Shown: positions 22,881-36,900, counted from the stretch's first letter. The stretch: 64,000 nucleotides of DNA from Synaphobranchus kaupii (GCA_029718625.1 CM056377.1:106962585-107026584); one strand, 5' to 3'. The notes: generated by a model from the letters alone, not told the origin. Translations and numbers: made by a program.

Positions 22881-24935
22881 TAGCATTTACATCCCGGCCA
22901 ATTACACAAGTTAGACTGCCAACACATTTAAAAGCTAAGGAAACAGCATTGCACTGTCAGCAAACCCTCTGCCTGACATACTATAGCTTCTATAAATAAG
23001 GTCCACGTTCATAGGGACCCCTGTAATGCACAATGAGCCAATCAAATGACTTTAAAATGGATCTCATTATTATTTCTGAGAAAGAAATGTAGGCTACTGT
23101 ATTAAAATCCAAAAAACGAAGCTCAAAACGAAGAGACATTGCGAGTGTGCATTAGCCTTTTGGTTTGATTCCTTCTGAACGTGACTCTCCCGGTCTCTCT
23201 TGATTGTGCACTTATTTTGTGCTATTTGCTCCCATCTCTTTTCATCCACCCATACTCCCTCTGTTCTTTTACTCAGAATCCCTTTAAAACTAGAACTTCA
23301 TAAATTTGAATTGCACTGCTTAGTGTATATATTTGCTAAAGTACGCTTTATTGCCTCAAGCAAGTGCTTTGCCCATGTAATATATATAGCAGTGAATTCA
23401 GACAATGCAGTAGCATTTCCCCTGAGAGTCTGGAACAAAAAAGTATATCTAAAAGCACACTACCCTCAGTCTGGTAAATGACCACCTGTCGGTCATGAAG
23501 ACACTTCAGTCAGCATGCAATGTGCTAGGGAAGGTGTGTATCGCGCTTAATGGTTCACAGCACCATAACATCCTTCAAACAGTCGCTCTTGCGGTCGATG
23601 ATCAGCAGATGTCGTCCCGTTAAGGACACACTGGAATGCGCATGGTGCTCTGGCTGACATACCCAGCCACACCCCACCATCTGTAAACATAGCACAACAT
23701 AGTTCTGTCATGCCACATTACAGCAGATAACTGTCCCTACCCTTCTGACGGGCCATTTGTGATTTGACGAATCCAGTATGATATAAACAGCCTTTCATTT
23801 TTCATGCCATGAAGAAGGTGATCGTTATTAATGTTAATGCTGCAGGTGATAAATAGTAATCTCTCTATGGGGACTTGGGATCAAAGCAAAACTGCAAAAC
23901 AAATGCAGTTTCATTAATAAATTCTGTTTGGAATTATATCTCAATTACTGGTGCCCCTTTTGAAGAACTTCACAACTACACAGAACATTGTCAGTGCAAA
24001 TTCAACTCCGAGAGAGTATTTTTAACTCTAATAAGAGTACATTTGTCCCTATGTTAGCGTTGCTGCTGTATTTTGTAGGATTGCTGAATTGCCAATGTAT
24101 CTCATACTGTGCAGCTCCATACACTGTTTTGCTGAGGATGAATGCGGCAACACCCCAAGCTGATAATCTATGCATAGTATTGTGCATAATTACTGAGTGC
24201 AGTGTTGTATTTTCATACAAAACAATCTATAGGAAATTTCTAATTGGTGACCTGTGGATGAAAAAACTATACTCTTTTAATGCTGGGTGTCTGAAATTTC
24301 ACTGGAATCTTTCTGAATATTGATTCCCTGCCTGATTTTCAAGAACTGAGTGTGAATATATTGCATAATATTTAATATTAATATCCATTACTATACCCAA
24401 TTCTTCAAATGTTATTGTATTTTGCGATAACATAATATAATGCATAATTAGAATTGGCTATTGTTTCTTTTGTGTTGTTTTACCACAGTAAATACGTAAG
24501 CAAAGTGGTAGCCTACTCCTTCCAAAACAACAAGAACAATACAATGTTCCATGATAAAAACCTACCTTTAACTGTAACGTTAATGGAAACACTCCCTTAG
24601 CATCTGACTGATATGGCCCCTGGACATATTAAAGCCCACATGATAACAAAGTTCTTATGTTATGAACGCATTAATCAAATGATCTATGCCGATGTCGGCC
24701 CAACCAGATGGAACATGCACCTGCACAACAACCCAGCTCTAAACGGATGGCCATGAACAGGCAGAGAATCAGAGTATATATGCAGGCCACAAAATAATAA
24801 TTAAAAAACCGCTGTCACAGCTTAAAATGTTACATGCAGTATACGTTGTCCAACGTTGTATCTTTAATACGTTACCTTTAACAAGAAGCCAGAAGGATGT
24901 GTGTGCTGCAACTAAGTAACTAGTACAGTTTTGTA
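22881..24935. other. intergenic, nothing recognised
   Basis: No supported gene. Plus ORFs at 23200-23481 and 23988-24323 (about 100 codons) have no recognised domain and no splice support. Confidence 0.45.
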
Positions 24936-24939
24936 CATG

Positions 24940-25040
24940 ATCACGTGACACGGTTGCTCCAATCGTCTGCGTCCAATGAACGCTCGGAATTTTAAACAGT
25001 GCAAAAGACGAAAAAGGCTTAGTTCAGTTGATTGGTGTCA
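24940..25040 (+). promoter_or_regulatory. depdc1 promoter with CCAAT boxes and CHR-like site
   Basis: Within about 200 bp of the depdc1 start codon lie an E-box CACGTG (24942-24947), CCAAT boxes at 24959-24963 and 24973-24977, an inverted one (ATTGG, 25031-25035) and TTTAAA (24991-24996). TTTAAA can serve as a CHR variant. Clustered NF-Y sites with a CHR are the usual promoter design of late cell-cycle genes, a class that includes DEPDC1. The motifs are seen; their function is inferred. Confidence 0.5.
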
Positions 25041-25154
25041 TGTTCCGGTTACAATGGGGACGATGAGTTTATGTAGAGTTTAGTACTTAGCTAGGCGAAG
25101 CATTATATATCGTTAGGTATTTATTAACTTGGCTAGAATCAGATTTTCCTTAGA

Positions 25155-28100
25155 ATGAATTATCAAGACTCTCATATCGTCACTCCAGGTCCATACAGAG
25201 CAACGAAACTGGTAAGAAATGTCTAACTTAGCTAGCTAAGTTGCTAGCTAGTCTAACTAACGTTAGCTAGTAGTTGTTTGTTTGAATTCCAGCCTTGCTA
25301 ACTTACTGGGAACGCACTGATATTTGATTGCTTTAGTGTTACTGTTACTTGCTAGTAGCTAGTTAGTTATTGATACTTGGATAGTTTGATTACGTTAGTT
25401 ATTGATACTTGGATAGTTTGATGATCACATTAATCGCATGTTGTTTATAGTGTTTACTTTTACCCTTACTTTCTAGATAAATGAGCTCAGTAAATTAGCC
25501 TATATGCAGCCAGTGTAGTGTTGTGAATGATTAGCCAGCGAATGCTGGAATTTAGCTAGGTAGCGATCAACATCAGGCTGTAAGTAACGCGTAGCTTGCT
25601 AGCTGGCTGTTTATTAGCCTAGCTAGTTAGCTATCTAGGGCGTAAGTTGGCTTTTCTAGGAGCAAGTTTGTTATCCAGATAAGTAGCCCTATGTGTTCCG
25701 ATTCTATAGTTAAACTGTCCTATTCGTTTACGTTACCTGTCATTAAATGCAATTCATTAACGGTAATACTATAACTAGATGAATTAACTATAGCCAATTC
25801 ACCCCGATAAAATACTGATAGACATGTTTCTAGCTAACGTTGGGCGTTGTGTTTGATTTCAACCATTTTAATAGTTAACGTTGGTCTGCTATTTCCTTTT
25901 TTTATTATAGTGGAATGAAGTTACCAAACTTTTTCGAGCAGGAATGCCGCTGAAAAAGCATCGGCAGCACTTGAGGTTGTATGGGAGCTGTTTTACCGCA
26001 GCAGCAGCTGTGGACTGGTTACACGACCTCCTCAGAAACAATAGCAACTTCGGACACGAGGTCACGAGGCAGCAGACTTTACAGCTGCTGAGAAAGTTCC
26101 TAAAGAATCACGTGATTGAAGACGTGAAGGGCAGATGGGGTTCTGAAGACCTGGACGATAACGGTCACCTTTACAGGTATGTTATTTCAAACTCTTCGGG
26201 GAATTCGAACGTTATATCCTCAAGCAAGAGGGAAAAAAATTCTCTTCGAGAGCAGACATAGGGAGTTTTCTTTCAAATTTCTGAAGCATGCGAGTTCATA
26301 TGTAAAACAGCTGCTACAATTTAATTATTGCATCTACTCTTGATAGTGTCACGTGGAAACCAGAGAAGTCGGAGGTATTTTGACTATTTTCCTTGCTGTG
26401 ACAGGAAATCATGTATCATAATGCTGGTACACCAGTTGCAGTTCTATGAAAAAGCCTATTGTAAAACCTCACCTAATACATGGTTAAACTTGTAAATATA
26501 AAAGTTATTTCATGCTAACCCTTTGGTAATTAATTGATCAAGTGGTAATTTGAACAGAATTTTCCATTTCAGTGAGAATGTCTTTCCTTTTTGCAAATTT
26601 TCATAGGTTTCCCTCCACATCACCTTTGAAGCCAATTCCCAACTGCCCATCACTCACAAGAAAGAAGAGTTTCCTACTGAAGGAAAAAGAGGGTCCTTTC
26701 AGAATCAGGACATCTAAGAGATTTGGCAAAGAAACACAAGTTAGAAATAATTTTTTGCTTCTGACTCAGTCTTACATTAGGTTACAAATTTTTATCCTGA
26801 AGCATTCTTCATAATTTACATAATTTTCAACCATTTACTGTTGTTTCCAGATGTGTTATTTAAATGTAATTCTAAAATGAAGCACTGATGTAACCTGCAG
26901 GAAAACATGGATCCTTTGAACCAAGAAAAGCCTGCCGACTCTGCTCCAAATGATGGGGTCCATCGTCGAGACTTGATGGAGGAAGACATCCTAGATGTTT
27001 GGAGAAATATAACACTGACACAGTATGGAAGCCAGTTTAGCTTGCTTTCTTCTTTGCTGTCTCATGACTTATTGATGCATTTGTATTTTTAATTGTTGCT
27101 TATTTTTCAGTTTGCAGAAAACTTTGGGTTTGGTTTCACTTGAAGACGTGTTGGACCCAGCTCAAGTTGACTCCCGGCACATTGTGTATAATATGACTAA
27201 TGTGAACAAACACGGGGTGGTGACTCTAGAGGATAAGACAGGTATACGTTTACAACATTATTGCAGTACTAATGTTCTTTATTTGATTATGTTACATTGA
27301 TGCACATGCTAAATATTATATTTATTATTTATTAAATATTTAATGTTTTATTTAATTTTCCTTCAGGGGACCTACCACACTGGGTTCTATCAGCTATGAA
27401 ATGTTTGGCAAACTGTAAGTAAGATTGCATCTCATTTGAATTGCATATAAAGGAAGATGTTACTTGGAATGTGAAACATAATCACTGGGGTCATATTTGT
27501 ATAGGCTTTACAATGGAGACTCTTGGCTTTAAAATAATGAAAACTGGGCGCAATGAATTGGACCATTATTAATGTGAACACCCTGATCAATAAACAGTCA
27601 GTCCTCTCGTTAATGCTGTGCTTTTTTTTGCTTCACATTAAAGGGCCGAAGTATGACTCAAATCAGCCTTCATACCCTGGATTTGAGAGGGATGTGTTTA
27701 AAACCATTTCAGATTACTTTTTTAGCCTTCCCCAGCCACTGCTCACATTTCAGTACTATGAGTTGTTTGTGAACATTTTGGGTATGTATGAACTTTACCT
27801 TTCATATATGTATAAATAAAATGTGTGTGTGCCTTTATATATTGTATGACCATGTTCTTTGCTTCCCCCAAACAATTTCTGTATTTCTTACTGCCAGATT
27901 GGTGTACGAGGGCTGACATGGGCTGTTTATTTAATTTCTACATTGTATTGTATGTGCCCACACAAAACCCTATTGTAGAAAGAGTGCTTCAAGAAGTTGA
28001 TCCCATTCAATGCAAAAAGTATGAAATTGTAGTTATCTTTTATTATATTTATATTTATATTTTATTTTTATAGTCTTGTGGCTATTTTAAAAGGACTGGT

Positions 28101-31100
28101 TCGTAATGGTGTAAGTGTATCAGTTCTGGCTGACATGCACTGCTTTTTTGTGGCTTTGTTTTCACTTAAGATGCAACCTCTATGTATTGTTTTCTTTACT
28201 AATGCTTCAGTGTTTCTGCAATTGTTTCTTCCTTTCCCCCACAATACATCCACCTGTGTGCTTGTTTTCTACTCGCTTCAGATTTTTATTTTATTTTTTG
28301 TCTGGTCCCTTGCTAGTTTTGTGTGGCTACATCGTGGCTCCTAAAACGCACCGAGGAAAGCGTAAAAGTCAGGAGGAACCCAACTGTCCTCAGCCACCAA
28401 AAACCCCTCACTTGAACAATGCTAACCCTTTCAAATCTACGGAGTGCCTTTTGTTGAGCCTGATACGGAAAGAGTCGTTTGAGGAGACCGATTCTCCCAT
28501 GAGAGAGGTGTTTTGCTCTAAGGCTCAGTCAGACCTTCTGGGGGCAGCATGTACGGAAACGATCCAGCGGCCTGACCTAGCTCTCACGAGAGCCAGCGGC
28601 AGTAAGTTCATGAGTGGCAGCTGCCAGAACCTCTCCCAACCCACGGGCGCTGGAGCCGTATCGGCGAGGCTGAGACCGAGGAGCTGCTCCCTGGAAGGCG
28701 CCGTCGATGAATCGGCATGCGCGCGCCTCCGGCGCTTGCCCTTCCAGTCCTCGGAACACGTGGTTCCGTTCGGAAACGGCGGCAGCAGGACCTGCGCTTC
28801 ACTGCAACACAAAGCCAGCTCTCTGCTTGACGTCCACCCCAAAGCTGAACAACAGGTTTTTGCCTCCATGGCAAGCCTTTCCTGTAGCAGCGGTACGAGC
28901 AGAGATTACTCAGAGGTGTTTAGCATCCACAGTGCTAGCAGCAGTGGTACACCATCACCACAGGAAGTCCTGTTGGCTAACAGACGTCCGGCAAGCCAGT
29001 CCAGAAGCTTTGGGAACTGTGCTGGGGTTGGTGACCGGCGAGAGATCTCTGCTAGCTGCTTTAGCATTAATGCCCCTGTGGCTGAAATAACAATGAAGCC
29101 AGACTTCTCTTCCAGCACTGGACTGAGAAGGCTCAGTGTATTCAACCTGGCTGCCAGCAGCACAGAAGACAGGGCAGAACCAGGTGTGAGCAGGCGCTGC
29201 TATAGCTCTGTGGACCTGTCCAACAAGCCTACTACCTCAACACCCTCTGTGTCCTCTTATGCACGCCATCCGAATCCTGACCAAAGTAAGGCCTTGTTTG
29301 CATGCTTTTCTTATTGGCTCCTGGGGTCATGTGTGTCTGTCTGCTGTTGCTTATGTGTATTGCTTGATTAATGGAACTCACCTGGGTCCTGTGACATGGG
29401 AATGTTCTTCCAGTTAAACGCTGGAAAAATGAATGTGTTGGTGTCTAATCTTCTAACGAACGTCCCATTTATCTGGCTAAATCTTTTTCAGTGCCGTCTT
29501 ATTTTAATTCTATTCAGATTGTTGACACGTCTTAATATTGCGATGTTTTGTTTAATCACCTTATGGTAACGTGCTGCTAACTTTACTAAAACAACTGTGA
29601 AAGGGTCTGTCTTTTGTGAGGAGCAAAGAATTCCACTTGGTTATGTTGTCGTTCTGTTGGTCCAAATTTATTATTGTGGTGATTTGTCAGCCTCATGCGT
29701 CCAGTGGTACAGATTGCGGTGTGTTAGCCATTGTGCAGTGGTACAGATTGCGGTGTGTTAGCCATTGTGCAGTGGTATAGATTGCGGTGTTTTAGCCATT
29801 GTGCAGTGGTACAGATTGCGGTGTGTTAGCCATTGTGCAGTGGTACAGATTGCGGTGTGTTAGCCATTGTGCAGTGGTACAGATTGCGGTGCATGTTAGC
29901 CATTGTGCAGTGCGGTGAGACTGTGCCGTTCTGGTGTGAAGGTCTTCTGCAGCCACAGCTGGAGCGGGTGGCCATCGAGGCCCTGCAGCTGTGCACCCTG
30001 CTTCTGCCCCCGGCGAGTCGGCGCAAGCTGCAGCTGCTCATGCGCATGATCTCGCGCATGAGCCAGAACGTGGACATGCCCCGTCTCCATGACGCCATCG
30101 GAACGCGCACAATGGTGAGGAGCAGACGGCGCGCTGCAGGCTCCTGTCACGTGACCGTTATGCAGTGGCCTGTACGCCAGGCAGTTCTGTTGATGAGTTG
30201 GAATTCGTGTAACAACTTAGAATCCACATAAAGTTGTGTGGTTTATTTCTCATGGTAGTCGGTCTAAAAGTGTGGACAGTGGCACAAAAAAAACATTAGT
30301 TTCAAAAACAAAAAAAATCGTTATTTTGGAGCAGGCTTGCTTGTGATAACTTCTTTGAGCTGTCTATTTAAAATAGTCTTTTTATGCCAGTGGAAACCCT
30401 GTAATGTACTGCAGGCAAACACACAGGTTGTCTTCCCTGCCGTGAGCACTAGGTGTCACTGTGTGGTTTCAGATGGTGCACACCTTCTCTCGCTGCGTGT
30501 TGTGCTGTGAGGAGGAGGTGGATCTGGATGAGCTCCTTGCCACAAGACTGGTCTCTTTTTTAATGGATCACCATCAGGACATTCTGCAGGTCCCCGTCTA
30601 CCTGCAGAATGCAGTCCAAGATCACATTGCCTACCTCAGGAAGGTACAGGTAAGTGCTGGATAGTGTACCCGTATATTATATAGTATAAAGTTAATATTT
30701 AATTTCCATGCTTACTGAATTTACTTGCCTTTTTGAAAATGTATCCATTACATCGACATGTCAGTTGCCTTTGCATTTATTTAAATTAGTTTTGTAGCCT
30801 AGTTATGTCATGTTTTACATGGTCTAAAGTTTTGTGATTGTGGATATCTTTAATGTTTCTCCCCAGATAACGTACCCCGGTTCTGACGTGGGAGTCAGTG
30901 TAACGACATACTCATTCTGCAGACAGATAAGCCCTCAGGAGTTTGAGCAGCAGAAGCTGTCCGTCTCACAGGCCGCTATCGCTGACCTCCTGGAAAGCAT
31001 AATCAAGGACAAAAGCCTGTCTGTGAAAGAGCGGAAGAAGAGACTGAAGCAGGTGAAACCTCCAAGGGCTCATTGTAGTGCAGAGAATTTTAGAACGCTG

Positions 31101-31333
31101 TGTCTCAACTGTCACTCAGGCCAGATTGGCGTCACTCATTGCTTCTTTACAAAAGACGGGTTGCTCCAAAAAACACGCCTTTCTCTCAGTTTCAGAAACA
31201 GTACCCAGACATCTACACCCGTCGATTCCCGACCACAGAAAGCGAGGCTCAGCTCTTTGTGGATAAGCCAAAGATCAAGCCCCCGATGCTGATAAGTATG
31301 AAGAAAGCCAAAGCCTTTAGCATTCGAAACTGA
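25155..31333 (+). CDS. DEP domain-containing protein 1 (12 exons, 847 aa)
   Basis: Exons: 25155-25211, 25911-26176, 26607-26739, 26901-27022, 27111-27241, 27367-27414, 27644-27781, 28317-29285, 29942-30114, 30473-30649, 30867-31052, 31190-31333. All have GT-AG borders and phases that join into one open frame of 2544 nt. The start reads [29 protein letters not shown] is the family N-terminus. The DEP domain covers about residues 20-105 (EAVDWL-type [13 protein letters not shown], then [20 protein letters not shown]). The RhoGAP-like region is split: it starts near residue 170, is interrupted by the large 969-nt exon 8 (about 323 residues, Ser-rich, starting VLCGYI), and resumes at [16 protein letters not shown]. 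The exon corresponds to the long-isoform insert of human DEPDC1 and is phase-neutral, so skipping it also gives a protein. DEPDC1 is a mitotic, transcription-repression-associated factor in mammals. Intact, high confidence. Confidence 0.95.
25211..25460. repeat. TAGC-rich intron 1 with a short tandem duplication
   Basis: Intron 1 of depdc1 is full of GCTAGCTA-type palindromes. It also carries two tandem copies of a ~34-bp unit containing TTATTGATACTTGGATAGTT (25366-25422). Confidence 0.6.
29702..29910. repeat. 34-bp minisatellite in depdc1 intron 8
   Basis: About six units of 34 bp containing CAGTGGTACAGATTGCGGTG and TTAGCCATTGTG. The array ends about 30 bp before the 3' splice site of exon 9 (exon starts 29942), so it occupies the expected branch-point region. 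There are few pyrimidine-rich bases between array and acceptor. Confidence 0.92.
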
Positions 31334-32230
31334 AGGTTCATGTTTTCATTGTGTGTTGTGGGTATTTTCTTTTTCCTATGTCTCCGTGAAGACTTGGCAG
31401 CTAAATGAAGAGACAATATATGAAGAAGCTGCAGTACTGATTTTAGTCTGATGTACAAAGCCAGCCTAACATTTTTTATCTTATTACATTTCTGCAATAT
31501 ATTTTTATTCTCAGATTGAAATATTTTAATGCCGTTTGTCAGATGTGATGTGTTTTTCTTTTGCAGTTTTTATTTATTTTCATGGGGGTATGTGTGGTCA
31601 CATTACAAGGGCATTGCTTGGGATTTGTTAGGAGGCAAAAGTACAGAATCTTCTTAAGCCTGAATGCTTCTCTGGAGGCCATTGCATTATGACGCCATCT
31701 CAGTTTGTCACATTTTCATCTTGAATATGTTCATGCTTTGTCTTCACCACAGGACCACATTATTCCTTAAAATGGTTTGATTTTCTGGTGTTGCTCTCTT
31801 CATTTAATGACACCAAGTTAAATCGGTGGCAAGCAATTACTGAACTTTTAGTAATTAAATTGTTTTAAAACTCCAGTTCACATCCCTGTATTTAATATGA
31901 TATAAACACCTTCCTCCCAGATGTCTTTGACGGTCTTTGGGTCTTTGGGAATTTACTGAAATGGGGTTTTCCTTTCACCAAAGCATAGATTCTCTTGTGC
32001 TTGTAGCCCACTCTGTTTCTCCAGTTCCTGTCTCCTGTGGTGTAGGAATTGTATTGTATGTTTTTCCACTTGATGTTTCTTTTATGAAAATTGTGTTTTG
32101 CATTGCACTTTCCTGTAATTTTTTGAACCGTGTGTGTGTTTGTGCATTTACAATTAAAAGTGAATTGCATGTTACCACAGCCATTGTTTTTGGCATTGTA
32201 TTTACTCAAAAATGAGGAATAAATCAATTT
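31334..32230 (+). other. depdc1 3' untranslated region
   Basis: AT-rich sequence following the stop codon. A canonical AATAAA at 32218-32223 is the likeliest polyadenylation signal, giving a 3' UTR of roughly 0.9 kb. No other gene is seen here. Confidence 0.55.
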
Positions 32231-33900
32231 CAAAGTAAGGGAAAATTGCACTATTTTCTTTGTTAAATCAATAATGACATTTCTTTTCTCATTTAAATTA
32301 ACCTATTGTTTACATGTTTTGTCATTTGACAAAACAATACATATTGGGATTGCTGAAGTAAATTTTTCTGCATTTAAACAATGTATTGTCTTTATTTTTA
32401 TACACATTTTGTATAAGTGGCTCTATGTATTAATGGCTTAAAAGCCACCAAACTATAAGGGTAAGAATTTGCTTAAAATCCATCAAGGTAAATGATGCTT
32501 CAAGTTTTTTAATACTTTTGTTGTTAACACCATTCATGGTGGTGGGCTATGGCTTTTTGTATCTAGATTTTTAAATCCTGATACAATATGTTTAATTACA
32601 CAATTGTGCATAGTTGATTCCATGGGTAAGATTGTGAAACATTTGATTTTTACTTTAAAATATGCAGTATTGTAAAGCAAAAAATGTTTTTTAGAAACTA
32701 ATGTCACTGTCATTTCTGTGAGGCTTCACATTTCAACTGGAGAATCCTTATATAGTGGCGGAAGCGACCTGCCATTAAGGCTGAGGATGCATGGGAACTG
32801 GAGATGATTAATCACTGGCCTGTTTAACCTCAAATGACATTTACATTTATCTAAAACAGATAAACAAAAACAAAAGCATGATTAATCAAATGTGTCACCA
32901 ACATGCCATGCACAACAACCCTTCCCCTTTTCAGGAAGATTTGCATTCCATTAGATGGATATGTATCACTGTATCCAACTGCAGAAGAATGTTTACCCAC
33001 AAAAAATACAGTACATTTTAAGGCCAATTTACTTATGAATTCTCTAACCAGAGCATGGCAGGTATTTATTTAAAACAATTGCTGAAGAATTTTATATCCG
33101 TGTTATCCCGAGATGTGCAAAACCACGTCCCCAATCTCCTGATTCCAGCACTGTCGAAGGGATAGTTCACCTTCTGTAGCCTTCAAGAACAATAACAGTT
33201 CAGTACTATTCTGAGTGTGCACGTTTCCAGCTTGACTAATCCCTATTCGGATGGGGATCAGTTTTCAGGACAATCAGTGTAGAAATGCCGAGATGGGAGT
33301 GTCTACTCGGCGCACCAAAATGTATATTCACCGCAAAGTGATTGCTTCTGGAAGAAGAGCGCAGCCCGGGAGCAATTTAAAAAGATGCAAAACCCAGAAT
33401 TTAAGACAAAAAAGAAAAAATTATAAAAAAATAACTGGTAATGTTTAGACGTAGGCTAGGCTACAACATCTGGAGGCATAACTTCGCAGTAGAAGTTTTG
33501 TTGGAGTTAGGCTACATTTTTGCTTAAAACCACAAAACCACAATTTCCCCTTAAAGCCGGCAGGTCGTCGGTAACCTCTATAAATATCTAAAATATCCTT
33601 TATCACACACACAACCTGTCTGGGCCAATGAAAACATGCATTAAAACTGAAATGATAAACAAGAATTTTAAGTATAATTAAAAACAAGTTGTGCCAAAGG
33701 TCAATAGAATATGTAAGTGTTCTAAATATGGTTCTAATTATGTCAATAATTAAAAGGAGGTAAAGCCCCTGAAAGAGTGGTCTTGTGTTGGAATCCCAAC
33801 GTCAAAAGAAAAGCCAGGACACAAAGAGATTCTTGTTCCATTGCGGTCTGATTGGTTGGGAAGCTGCGTTCACAAGAGCACTGTGTGGGAAGGGAACCCC
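32231..33900. other. intergenic depdc1-rpe65, nothing recognised
   Basis: AT-rich, no gene. It must hold rpe65 upstream control sequence, but I cannot point to sites except those listed with the promoter. Confidence 0.45.
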
Positions 33901-33987
33901 ATGTATAAATACCCCCCAAAACAACCGTCAGGCACCGTGTGATTCTTTTCAGACTTGCGAGAAACTGTCTGTTTATTATACAGGAAA
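33846..33987 (+). promoter_or_regulatory. rpe65 core promoter
   Basis: A TATA box (TATAAATA, 33904-33911) lies 77 bp before the start codon. An inverted CCAAT (GATTGG, about 33850) lies upstream. This gives an expected transcription start near 33935 and a 5' UTR of about 50 nt. A tissue-specific TATA promoter agrees with RPE-restricted expression in other vertebrates. Confidence 0.65.
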
Positions 33988-36900
33988 ATGGTCAGCCGGT
34001 GAGTGATTGTACATTTTACTCTTTCAGCCTTTTTTCTGTCCTTTATGCAGAGTAGAATCCATTTTAATTCATGTCAAGATGTACTGTACATTTTTGTGGC
34101 ACTATTGCTTACTGAAATAAATTAAATGCATACTAACAAAGGAGAACTAAAAGCTTCAGTTTGCAGGCATATTTTTGGATTCATGAAAACAACCACAGTT
34201 GGTTCATATAGACAGCATAATAATATGTGGCACTTTCTTCTTAAGGAAGTCTATAAACAGTTGAAAATGTACTTTCTTCCTACTATTTTGTGGATTTGGA
34301 TATTCAAGTTTTTTATTTTTTTTATTTTGATAAGTTATTTTACCTTCATTACAGCTTATACGTGATTTGTGAATAAGATGTGCTTGTTAAGAAACAGTAT
34401 TTGTAATTGAAGTAGCAGTTATTTCAGCTTGTTTATGCTCTCATCAAAGTTGGCCAACTTGTGTAGCTGTGCAAGTTTGTTTTATTTTGGTTAGATTCCT
34501 TCCTATTAACAAATCAGTCACATCTCCTTTTTCTAAATGTCTGAAGGCAATCATGCTGCTCTTTGTTTTCATGGCAGAGTTGAACACCCCGCTGGTGGTT
34601 ACAAGAAAATCTTTGAGACATGCGAGGAACTGGCAGAGCCTATTCCAGCTCAGGTCACAGGTCTGTCAGGACGACTTGTCCATTTCTGATGTTCCAGAAA
34701 CTACTTCACACACTATTTATTGTCTGAAAACATGCAAGCAAAACAAATAATTAATGGGTTCAAACAAGTAAAGTGAAGTAAATATTTGTGGTATACTGGA
34801 ATGGTTTAATACAGAAAACAACTGTATTTTTCAGATTTGATTGAAATGTGCTTTATTGTCCCAAACGGGAATTTGTTTGGAATTTGACTCCAGAATTTGA
34901 CTGTATTCCCAAATTTGGAATTTGGACATTTACACGCAACGATATTTAAATAAATGTGGAAAAAATAGAAGGAAATATTCTAATATTATAAATGTGCTCA
35001 AGGAATATTGTGTGAACCTGATTGGTACCATGTGCTTGGAGGTGCATTTGAATGCCCCCCTGCTGTGAGAGCCTGCACAGAGCATCCAGGGAAAAATGGT
35101 GTGTTGTTTCATGAAAGACTGGGGCCCTGTCTGTGCCTGGAATAAAAGAAGGCATTTCCTCTGTTACTGCAGGCAGGATTCCTCCATGGCTGAGGGGAAG
35201 CCTTCTACGTCTGGGACCTGGTCTGTTTGAGGTGGGGGATGAGCCCTTCTACCACCTCTTTGATGGCCAGGCACTCATGCACAAATTTGACTTCAAAAAT
35301 GGGCAGGTCACCTACTACAGAAAGTAAGATTGCCAATGTTAATGTTGATGTGTGTCAACATCTATGTGTTGATGCATGTATTGTTCAACTTGAAATTTTG
35401 TTGAAGCCATGCATATCTCTGTGTTACCTAGCTAGCTATTAGGTATTAGCTATAAGCTAATTTTAATAAGGTTTGTGAACCAGGAAATGTAAAGTTTTAC
35501 CTTATTTAGATCTTTGCCTCTCAGGGGTTCACTGTAAACTAGAGTGGTGAAACATTTTTCATCGGGGGTTGTGTATTCGGGTCCCATAATTTATATTTGA
35601 ATTATGAAAATAAATAAATTTAAGCTTCCTATTATGTTAGGGTCTATATGACCCAAAATGACCTTTTGTTTTTGTATATTTTCAAATTGGTAATTTTCTT
35701 CAGCAAAGACATCCTAGAGGAAATACATGGGAGAAAAAAAAACTTTTTTTATATTGACCCATAATGACTCGTTAACACAAATGGCAGTAAAATAGTAGGA
35801 AGGTTAAGGCATGTTAATAAAGGGCCCTTTTAATGTAAGCCTTTACTGGTGTTTGTGTAATGTTGACATGTGGAGTTATAAAACTTTAAACAGAACATTA
35901 CAAAAAAAGGTGAAAATGGACAAAATTAAGCCCCTGCACAAAGAGGATTAAAGTAACTTAATACCATCGCCTAAACTCTTTGTTCAGGGGTTCTCTCGCC
36001 AGGGCATGTTTCTCATTAAAACACTGGATGGACATGGTGGCCTTAGCCATCGGTGTAACTGTCCAGGAAAACAAAGAATTCCTGTAGCCATGGACCGAAC
36101 TTATATCCATCAATGCACACTGGAGGTATACTGGAACTATCAACGCTGCAAAAATGCTTGTCTCAAAAAGTGTCTTGTAATTTAGTCTTGTAATGAGACT
36201 TATTTTTCTCAAAAGTGGAAAATATACTTACTTTTTGCTTGATTTTTTGCTTACTTTTTTACTAGATAAGTAAAATTATCTAACCCCACTGGCAGATAGT
36301 TTGTCTCATTTAGCAAAAAAGTAACAGAAATAAGATTCTAAAGTCTAAATATAAGATTAAAATGCTTGTTAAGATTAGGTTTTTGCCATGAATGCACTGA
36401 GAAAAATAATGTGTGATTGCAGATTTGTGAAGACGGATGCCTACGTGCGTGCCATGACGGAGAAGAGAGTTGTGATCACTGAGTTTGGCACTGCGGCCTA
36501 CCCAGATCCGTGCAAAAACATTTTCTCTAGGTCTGTTTTCTTTATGAATTTATCCCAGTTCATTCAGGAATGGATCTAACTTCTAAGAATCAACATTAAC
36601 CAGCCCACCATGGTAAAGTGGAACGTGTTGCATTGATGTCAGCGATATGGTTTTAATATAATTATTTTGGACAATGCTTCCTTTTTCTGTTGTCTGTGTA
36701 CAGGTTTTTCAGCTATTTCCAGGGTATTGAAGTGACAGACAATTGCCTTGTAAATGTGTACCCAATTGGAGAGGATTTCTATGCCTGTACAGAAACCAAC
36801 TACATCACAAAGATCAACCCAGATAACCTGGAGACTTTAAAAAAGGTAAGCATTCCTACTGACTCACATTCCTGTAAACAAAGTAAGTGACACAAGTAAA

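Noticed and set aside
28115..29371. 418-codon continuous ORF as a separate intronless gene
   Set aside because: It is depdc1 exon 8 (28317-29285) with read-through into both introns; the first part has no family similarity.
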